From: Bimastos eiseni
Taxonomy: Eukaryota > Annelida > Clitellata > Crassiclitellata > Lumbricidae
DNA: 64,000 nucleotides
Direction of reading: 5' to 3'
Assembly (NCBI GenBank): GCA_959347315.1
Contig: OY365808.1
Coordinates: 5,074,188-5,138,187, forward strand
In this document: positions 61,401 to 64,000 of the stretch, piece after piece
Layout of the letters: the number at the start of each line of letters is the position of its first letter
Position numbering within the stretch: the first letter of the stretch is position 1
Translations under genes and position numbers: made by a program
The notes under the pieces: model-generated
Seen by the model: the letters and a program-made list of their open reading frames with translations, nothing else
The model's database searches: none
Told to the model about the DNA's origin: nothing

Positions 61401-62582
61401 TATATATATAATATATATATATATTTATATATATCCTACTACAACATACATCTATGTATCAAGACACGTTGTAAAAATAACGCCTTCCAAGCACCCCACA
61501 AACTTGCTGCAATGTATGCAGGACTATCTACAAATTATGTTTTTTGAGCGGATGGTAGGTAGGCCTATTAAGTTCAGACGGTGATGCGGTTTGTTGAGTA
61601 ATGCTACAACTGTCGACAGGCCTGCAATGAGTGGGCGTGGCAAATACAGAGTCCCCAGATGATTTTTTAAGGGCCATGATCGGGGCCACAATTAACTTGT
61701 GAAAATTATTTTAATTAGTTATGCAGCGTTTATGATTTTTATGATTATATTACTGACAGATAAATACTATCCGTTAAAACTTCTAACATCTGAATTATTA
61801 TGGCCGTACCGATCATTATTTGATATGCAACTTTCGTCTAAGACTATTCTGCAGGGAACGGGAATATTTGTCGGCGGGCCTGACTATCCACGGGATAGGG
61901 ATAAATAATAAATAATACAGTAAACGAAAAACTCCATATTGACTACAGTAATGTCAATTGGCAAATTTTTCATAATGAAAAAATATCTGGAAATTAGGCT
62001 GATTATTTCTTGCAACATTTTAAATATAGGCCCGGTAAAAAATAAAAATAAAAATTAGGCTAGCGTCAAAAATACAAATTTACGGAAATATACTGTTAGT
62101 AATGAAGTAATACAAAGAGAGGATCAAATCCGCAAGCTTTTCTATTCCTGCGCCCCCATATGACCAACATCAGTCCATCACCACCGACTATCACCTTCGC
62201 ATCAATCAAAGGTTTTCATCGTCTTGACCTACCTAGATTTTTAACTGGCACCGGAACGAAACGAGAAGCTTGGCTATTGCGGACTTTTATTTGGCCTAGC
62301 ACAGGTGAGTAAGCTGGTCTATCTCGCATGGGTTCTGTGGGCGCTAAGAAATTTTCGAAGATTGATATTACATTACATTATAAATAGCAGACATAATGTG
62401 AGTGATATTCGCATAACACATTGTGACATAATTATGAACCATTTAGTATTATGCTAATCAGCATACTCACGAAGACATGTGAGCAGAACCACAAGGACAA
62501 TCATGAGCACCATAAACGCACCGACGAGAACTCGGAACCATATCGCTGGTTCTTTCTTTAGAGTTTCAGAGATGAAACCCAT
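40549..62582 (-). CDS. CEMIP2: CEMIP2/TMEM2-like G8-domain membrane protein (16 exons, complete)
   Basis: The CEMIP/CEMIP2 (KIAA1199/TMEM2) family acts at the cell surface in hyaluronan turnover. Sixteen exons join with consistent phases to 858 residues. They encode a 17-residue cytoplasmic tip, a signal anchor at 18-37 (type II topology), a G8 domain about 70-155, then a long parallel-beta-helix region. Family landmarks include ILTRSIKIRG, FDYDTFGG-like NYDTFGG, RYPIHFH (332-338), YDTLGHCFFLEDG (377-389), GTLLPSDRD, TFWISHPSNNL, FHRVPTGPS, RAHSN, RGGDVW, ADNDVGV and RDGPI. Vertebrate members have about 1360-1380 residues. This model lacks both GG (ILEI-like) domains and stops where vertebrates continue. 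It could be a short paralogue or an ancestral compact form, or exons may have been missed. Confidence 0.9.
41361..41415 (+). repeat. dispersed repeat family A, copy 2
   Basis: CACGAGCGCTGCATCAAATC followed by a diverged GGGTAATCCGAGGAA, parallel to 8728-8783. Confidence 0.6.
41590..41810 (-). CDS. CEMIP2: CEMIP2-like exon 15
   Basis: Residues 720-792: LFVNASSKTVQFAIEDV, RLVLQGCDRYDV, then FQPVLTANHTYRINW, equivalent to the vertebrate QPVVxLxKGYTIHW block. The acceptor is CGATAG. The donor is CCA|GTAAGT, phase 2, which is needed to read exon 16 in frame. Confidence 0.88.
41873..41965 (-). repeat. dispersed repeat family A, copy 3
   Basis: The minus strand gives CGAAAGCCAGGCCCAGGGCA then CCAGCTTATTCACGAGCGCT. 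It aligns with 8695-8735 over at least 45 bases. Confidence 0.65.
42465..42610 (+). repeat. tRNA-derived SINE
   Basis: GGTCTATTCAGTGAGGCGCC, then TTCATAAGGTTGCAGGTTCG and ATTC (B box GGTTCGATTC). The body ends with CTAAGAACTTATATAGCGCC. Confidence 0.65.
42660..42745 (-). repeat. dispersed repeat family A, copy 4
   Basis: The minus strand gives GACCAGCTTATTCATCGGCG then CTGTATCAAATCAGGC, the diverged core of the family. Confidence 0.6.
42877..43089 (-). CDS. CEMIP2: CEMIP2-like exon 14
   Basis: Residues 649-719, phase 0-0: FFGQIGSYFGNYSLDGDLT then VYDKSGNI, matching the vertebrate FFGxPGPWF...MDGDKxSxFHDxDGS block. The acceptor is TGTTTTAG and the donor CAG|GTATAT. Confidence 0.9.
43420..43612. 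repeat. ATG/ATT trinucleotide-rich repeats
   Basis: A GATGAT run at 43420-43440 and an ATT/ATC run at 43530-43612. The latter may be the tail of the adjacent LINE, which reads leftwards. Confidence 0.85.
43600..44560 (-). mobile_element. 3' end of a LINE with CCHC and restriction-like endonuclease motif, degenerate
   Basis: A 251-codon minus-strand frame (44553-43798) carries CPCGxxxxxxDSHGLSC (Cys102, Cys104, His114, Cys118) followed by RRPDG at 159-163 and LWDVTVTD, with Asp178. This Zn-knuckle plus PD...D order is that of the C-terminal endonuclease of R2/NeSL-type LINEs; the clade assignment is inference. An in-frame stop at 43800-43798 interrupts the frame, because conserved-looking sequence (ETSYLLQRLSVIQRF) continues after it. 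An ATT/TAA-rich tail follows. The reverse transcriptase is missing, so the copy is 5'-truncated and dead. It sits in intron 13, same strand as the host gene. Confidence 0.68.
44689..44866 (-). CDS. CEMIP2: CEMIP2-like exon 13
   Basis: Residues 590-648: GVEMRDGPILIANNLFYDF then SYAIGFYPNN, equivalent to the vertebrate GxQxYDGPI...F block. The acceptor is GCTTAG and the donor GTG|GTAAGA. Confidence 0.88.
45577..45612. repeat. ATT trinucleotide repeat
   Basis: About 10 ATT units between two GGCCATTATT segments. Confidence 0.9.
45868..45922. repeat. ATT trinucleotide repeat, interrupted
   Basis: ATT units with ATC and GTT variants. Confidence 0.88.
46262..46340 (+). repeat. tRNA-derived SINE fragment
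   Basis: GATGGTCTCATCGGTATCGT, then GCTGGATAAGTCTTCCAATG and AAGGTTCGCTTCTGC. The A and B boxes are in tRNA order. Confidence 0.6.
46544..46579 (-). CDS. CEMIP2: CEMIP2-like exon 12 (36-base microexon)
   Basis: Residues 578-588: LADNDVGVIMA, matching the vertebrate FADNGIGLTxA. The acceptor is TTTTTAAG and the donor CAG|GTCAGT, phase 2-2. It is very short but its phases fit both neighbours. Confidence 0.75.
47228..47530. repeat. compound trinucleotide repeats (AAT, ACT, ATT)
   Basis: An AAT tract at 47228-47270, then ACT and AAT/ATT tracts at 47366-47527 with a GTAGTAGTAG segment between, so some blocks are inverted relative to others. Confidence 0.9.
47268..47300 (+). mobile_element. terminus of a second Harbinger-like element
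   Basis: TAA followed by GGGGCCGTTCC, the same end sequence as the element at 38257-39488. The rest of the copy was not traced. Confidence 0.4.
47912..48040 (-). CDS. CEMIP2: CEMIP2-like exon 11
   Basis: Residues 535-576: YQPHVDRNLSLPRAPAL then FVRGGDVWISNA, as in vertebrate YxPHQDxxPxxPR...LRGGDVW. The acceptor is TCGCCAG and the donor AA|GTAAGT. Confidence 0.92.
48128..49281. repeat. three local copies of an AAGAAAATTAATCTGCTAAG unit
   Basis: The unit occurs near 48130-48157, 48789-48815 and 49251-49281, on either side of exon 10. The last two also share an upstream CACTACACTTATTCATGTCA-like stretch. A small local duplication. Confidence 0.75.
48588..48676 (-). CDS. CEMIP2: CEMIP2-like exon 10
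   Basis: Residues 505-533: FGFFLDRGVKIDPPSDNDP then RDFLALID, as in vertebrate GxxIDxGVKTT. The acceptor is ACTGTAG and the donor AG|GTTCGT. Confidence 0.88.
49339..49467 (-). CDS. CEMIP2: CEMIP2-like exon 9
   Basis: Residues 462-504, phase 0-0: GFFYLFHRVPTGPS, SPLGGFDGNRAHSN, matching vertebrate FxFIFHHVPTGPS and PLGxFYNNRAHSN. The acceptor is TTTTACAG and the donor AGG|GTATAT. Confidence 0.92.
49646..49716. repeat. TATATATC repeat
   Basis: TA tract with regular C interruptions. Confidence 0.9.
49790..51592 (-). mobile_element. hAT (Charlie/ZBED5-like) DNA transposon, internally deleted
   Basis: Inverted termini CAGTGGTTCTCAACC at 49790 and GGTTGAGAATCACTG ending at 51592 are the classical hAT-Charlie ends, with GTGTGCCG-type subterminal repeats. 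The flanks CTCTAAGG and CTCAAGTC look like a decayed 8-base target duplication. The element carries a broken transposase on the minus strand and is about 1.8 kb, shorter than autonomous relatives. It is inserted in intron 8 of the CEMIP2-like gene. Confidence 0.9.
50081..51179 (-). pseudogene. hAT transposase remnant (nonsense mutation and internal deletion)
   Basis: The N-terminal fragment MDNFFAKKARLELANN starts at 51179. It is joined near 51050, in another frame, to the core HCSIHREALVAK ... EVRWLSRGKVLSRVCELR, which in full-length relatives lies far downstream. The BED zinc finger and first part of the catalytic core are therefore missing. A single in-frame TAA at 50455-50453 then splits off the C-terminal part (DWVRNPF, LRFSTLTNIKCKKRENL), the hAT dimerisation region. 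It resembles ZBED5/FAM200-type proteins but is clearly non-functional. Confidence 0.88.
51805..51874 (-). CDS. CEMIP2: CEMIP2-like exon 8
   Basis: Residues 439-461: GVATFWISHPSNNLTNNAAG, near-identical to vertebrate VSTFWxAxPNNNLINxAAAGS. The acceptor is TTTTCAG and the donor GTG|GTAAAT. Confidence 0.92.
52383..52585 (-). CDS. CEMIP2: CEMIP2-like exon 7
   Basis: Residues 371-437: VEDVVGYDTLGHCFFLEDG, then HNLGLV and GTLLPSDRD, the best-conserved block of the family. The acceptor is GTGCAG and the donor CAG|GTAAAC. Confidence 0.94.
52755..52830 (+). repeat. dispersed repeat family B, copy 3
   Basis: GCGTCGCCCTGCTCCTTTAT then CCAGGCTCGGAACTGGCAC, aligned with 10752 (-) and 12712 (+). Confidence 0.6.
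53290..53705. repeat. diverged direct duplication of about 105 bases, offset about 307
   Basis: 53295-53400 and 53602-53705 share ACAGCTATT, then GCCGTT, GCTCGGGGA, CACCT, GACAC and CAGTAGAGG in order, each ending near AAAAACCT. It lies in intron 6. Confidence 0.75.
54025..54093 (+). repeat. short dispersed repeat, paired with 57350-57411
   Basis: GTCGTTGCGCAGTGATATTG followed by AAT, TTGATTAAGACA and AGCTAA, nearly repeated at 57350-57411 beside exon 4. Confidence 0.7.
54095..54190 (+). repeat. tRNA-derived SINE fragment, Thr-like
   Basis: ACAGAGCGCTCGGTTTGTAA (D-arm end and TGT anticodon loop), then CTCGGAGATCATGGGCTCGC as a B-box-like segment. Confidence 0.6.
54606..54650. repeat. TA-rich repeat
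   Basis: Broken TATATATA tract directly before the second SINE copy. Confidence 0.85.
54655..54900 (+). mobile_element. SINE with class-II (Leu/Ser-type) tRNA head, copy 2
   Basis: Same head (GTGGCCGATCGGTTAGAGCG, GAGTTCGACCCTCGTCCGGG), body and AATA tail as 35728-35968, same orientation, with substitutions and small indels. Its AATAAATA tail ends 50 bases before exon 6 of the CEMIP2-like gene. Confidence 0.82.
54950..55138 (-). CDS. CEMIP2: CEMIP2-like exon 6
   Basis: Residues 308-370, phase 0-0: FQGIELMNMGQQVLGRYPIH then FHRAF, and LSIHHCYSRCVTIHSSMGIL. The vertebrate form is GTELKHMGQQ...YPIHFH and LSIHHxFSRCVTVH. The acceptor is ATTGCAG and the donor TTG|GTAGGT. Confidence 0.94.
55258..55445. 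repeat. AATGAT then AAT repeat array
   Basis: About 12 AATGAT hexamers, then some 30 AAT triplets with a few ATC variants. Polyisoleucine frames here are artefacts. Confidence 0.95.
55529..55701 (-). CDS. CEMIP2: CEMIP2-like exon 5
   Basis: Residues 251-307: LDNGVDLRAEIGILTRSI, then CYNDNQCNFFNYDTFGG, matching vertebrate DGVDMRAEVGxLSRNI and CxFFDxDTFGGH. The acceptor is GTGACAG and the donor CAC|GTCAGT. Confidence 0.94.
55860..56170. other. GC-richer island with open frames on both strands in intron 4
   Basis: A stretch visibly richer in G, C and CpG than its surroundings, with a 106-codon minus frame and a 70-codon plus frame. Neither shows a domain I recognise, and it is not part of the CEMIP2-like model. 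A decayed transposon or regulatory element are both possible. Confidence 0.3.
56440..56960. repeat. TACT/TTAC tetranucleotide array with inverted blocks
   Basis: About 500 bases of ACTT/TACT units. AAGT-oriented blocks near 56625-56642, 56718-56762 and 56905-56935 and TACGTA junctions make local palindromes. In intron 4. Confidence 0.93.
57026..57300. repeat. TCAC tetranucleotide array, then TTAC units
   Basis: About 36 pure CACT units, GCTC variants near 57170-57210, then three TTACTTATTTAATTGC units. The plus frame of THSL repeats is an artefact. Confidence 0.96.
57350..57411 (+). repeat. short dispersed repeat beside exon 4, paired with 54025-54093
   Basis: GTCATTGCGCAGTGATATTG then AATAAGTTGAATTTGATTAA. 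It ends within 7 bases of the exon 4 border. Confidence 0.7.
57418..57576 (-). CDS. CEMIP2: CEMIP2-like exon 4
   Basis: Residues 198-249: WKPGDVVVVASSDYEMDHAE then EFELIQCSDC and QIKVKG, as in vertebrate WKPGDxLVIASTDYSMYQAEEF. The acceptor is GTTCAG and the donor AAG|GTTAGG, phase 1-1. Confidence 0.93.
57936..58263. mobile_element. about 330-base foldback MITE with ACATGT duplications
   Basis: Flanked on both sides by CAACATGT. The left arm has GGACAAAACCCC, CTGACAAAAACCCC and GGACAAAACCCC. The right arm has the inverse forms (GGGGGTTTTGTCC, GGGGTTTTTGTCAG, GGGATTTTGTCC). The interior of about 150 bases is AT-rich with no frame. It lies in intron 3 of the CEMIP2-like gene; the superfamily is not known to me. 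Confidence 0.72.
58681..58953 (-). CDS. CEMIP2: CEMIP2-like exon 3: second half of the G8 domain
   Basis: Residues 107-196: LTVADNGTSITLRTKYIMIE then GALRIGSESC and LEIVLYG (G8 signature), then IEIHGPWKLAWTFINTTIQPG. The donor is AAGG|GTGTCA. The acceptor GTACGTAG is weak but is the only one that preserves frame and G8 continuity. Confidence 0.88.
59383..59586 (-). CDS. CEMIP2: CEMIP2-like exon 2: stalk and first half of the G8 domain
   Basis: Residues 39-105: a Ser/Pro-rich stalk (SLGPSSPTLPVPVPGTTVP), CPSKQPGLVPF, then the G8 strand pattern YDVTLSDGINYILMSNATVN. The acceptor is CATTTCAG and the donor GAG|GTAATT. Confidence 0.88.
59587..62470 (-). other. CEMIP2: CEMIP2-like intron 1
   Basis: 2.9 kb. 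It contains a weak tRNA-like segment on the minus strand near 59775-59870 (CCTAGGTTGGATTCGCAACT) and a TA repeat at 61374-61432. No exon was recognised; open frames up to 90 codons lack domains. Confidence 0.6.
61374..61432. repeat. TA-rich repeat
   Basis: ATATATAATATATATATTTA-like tract. Confidence 0.9.
62471..62582 (-). CDS. CEMIP2: CEMIP2-like exon 1: start codon and signal anchor
   Basis: ATG at 62582-62580. The exon encodes MGFISETLKKEPAIWFR, then 20 hydrophobic residues (VLVGAFMVLMIVLVVLLTCL). Two lysines and an arginine before the segment and none after predict a type II orientation. The donor is CTTC|GTGAGT, phase 1. The cytoplasmic tip is much shorter than the roughly 80 residues of vertebrate CEMIP2. 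Confidence 0.85.
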
Positions 62583-62889
62583 TGTTCTTCAATGTTCATT
62601 CCCAATTCGTAACTCACTAAGAAAACGATCCTTGTGGAAGGATGGCCAAAAATCAGTAGATCCGCGTCTAACTGCTTCTGCTTGTAGGCTGTAAACACTC
62701 ACTTTGTCCAAACTTAGACCTAAATTGTCTTAACGAGAACAGAGCAGCCTCGAATAACTTCTGCAAATCTCAGTGCTGCTTTTCTCGCTTGCACTCGACG
62801 ATTCTTCATAGAACTCGACGGATGTTAAAAGCAACGTCTGTCACTCACTCAAGCGCTACTTCTGCCAAATGTTTTATCGTTTGGCGATT

Positions 62890-62903
62890 ATAATTTTATA
62901 TAA
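62890..62903 (-). promoter_or_regulatory. CEMIP2: candidate TATA box of the CEMIP2-like gene
   Basis: The minus strand reads GTTATATAAAATTATA about 310 bases upstream of the start codon. This would put the transcription start near 62865 and give a 5' UTR of about 280 bases. It is a motif match only. Confidence 0.4.
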
Positions 62904-63705
62904 CTGCATGGTGTGCTGGCTCACGACTGTGATCTAGCCACTGCGGACGAAGAAAATGAATGAATTCAATGAATCAATTGTTCGGTTTGCTATAGGTGAC
63001 GGTTCGGCTGCTGCCGATTGGTAAAAAACAAACAATAATAGATGAGTTGGTCTGGATTAGAGTTCCAGCAAATACTTATCTCAATGGCTAAGCTATTAGT
63101 TGTTATGGTCGGGTAGACTCGGGCTATTTAGGATTGACCCTACTAAGTCAATATAATGACAATAGATGCTGTGCTTGAGAAACTTGATCATTCATCTATT
63201 CTTGAGTAGGCCTACGTTCACAGTATAGAGACGGAGAGATGTACTTGCAACATTATTATATAAAATCTAATGAGCTTAGTTAGGTTGCGTCTTCTTTGCA
63301 CGTCCTTCTCTCTTATAGGCCTAATTATTCTGTGGATCAGATCCTTGTAACTTAACACATTTCTCTCTCTCTCTTCTCTTAGCACTTTCAGACATGCCGC
63401 GACACAACTGGTTAACGCAATAGTGTATTCTCCATTTATTTGCACAACCAGTAGGCCCCTATCTTAGTCTCTGCTGACCATTGCATTAGACCATAAACCA
63501 AGCATTGAGAAAGCGTTGACATCTTACAAAACAGGCTCATATCAGCAAGTAGGCGACAAATACCGTTATCATTAAATGGGCAAAAATTTTGTGCTAAGAA
63601 TTATTTTCTCAAATAGGTTCGTTTTCTTACTTGGTTACCACATACATTACAGCCAATGCAGTAAACTTCAATAATAGGCCCCGCCACTCCTATATAAATT
63701 CAGTG
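62904..63705. other. upstream flank of the CEMIP2-like gene
   Basis: No gene recognised. It contains several TAGGCCTA-type palindromes and a short CTCT run near 63360-63380. Confidence 0.5.
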
Positions 63706-64000
63706 TATGACTGACTGACTGACTGACTGACTGACTGACTGACTGACTGACTGACTGACTGACTGACTGACTGACTGACTGACTGACTGACTGACTGACT
63801 GACTGACTGACTGACTGACTGACTGACTGACTGACTGACTGACTGACTGACTGACTGACTGACTGACTGACTGACTGACTGACTGACTGACTGACTGACT
63901 GACTGACTGACTGACTGACTGACTGACTGACTGACTGACTGACTGACTGACTGACTGACTGACTGACTGACTGACTGACTGACTGACTGACTGACTGACT
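63706..64000. repeat. GACT tetranucleotide array running off the window
   Basis: About 73 uninterrupted TGAC units to the right edge; the true length is not known. Confidence 0.97.

Noticed and set aside
1..64000. CRISPR arrays, operons, phage or other prokaryotic systems
   Set aside because: All tandem repeats are microsatellites or minisatellites without spacers, and the genes are intron-containing animal genes.

Overview
This is a AT-rich animal nuclear genome window, not a bacterial one. Its coding capacity is short exons with GT/AG borders, separated by introns full of transposon debris and microsatellites. It most likely comes from an invertebrate deuterostome such as an echinoderm. 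The support is the protein similarity, the abundance of tRNA-derived SINE debris, and a striking excess of the palindrome TAGGCCTA. The species cannot be fixed from sequence alone.

Two host genes were recognised, both on the minus strand and arranged head to tail. (1) Positions about 40549-62582 hold a complete 16-exon gene for a CEMIP2/TMEM2-like, G8-domain, parallel-beta-helix membrane protein. My exon model is phase-consistent throughout and gives 858 residues. It starts at 62582 with a type II signal anchor and ends with a stop at 40549. (2) Positions 36415 down to 1339 hold the 5' part (nine exons, 564 residues) of a neogenin/DCC-family netrin receptor: signal peptide, four Ig domains and the first fibronectin type III domain. 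The remaining FN3 repeats, membrane segment and cytoplasmic tail lie beyond the left edge. A 17.9-kb first intron separates the signal-peptide exon from Ig1.

The 4.1 kb between the genes (36416-40548) holds the presumed neogenin promoter and a 1.2-kb non-autonomous DNA transposon with TAA target duplications. It also holds weak LTR-like sequence and possibly the 3' UTR of the upstream gene. Introns contain a deleted hAT element with a broken transposase (49790-51592) and the 3' end of a LINE with a restriction-like-endonuclease motif (about 43600-44560). They also hold a CR1/L2-like LINE tail (3228-3465), two foldback MITEs (23492-24098 and 57936-58263), and a pair of class-II-tRNA-derived SINEs (35730 and 54657). 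At least eight other tRNA-derived SINE fragments, two further dispersed repeat families and many simple repeats complete the picture. The largest simple repeats are TTAC/TCAC arrays at 56440-57300 and a GACT array from 63706 to the right edge.

I found no operon, CRISPR array, phage or other undescribed multi-gene system. The more unusual items are the compact CEMIP2-like architecture without visible GG domains, the short MITE families, and a coding-like repeat seen twice (8020-8180 and 27120-27295).
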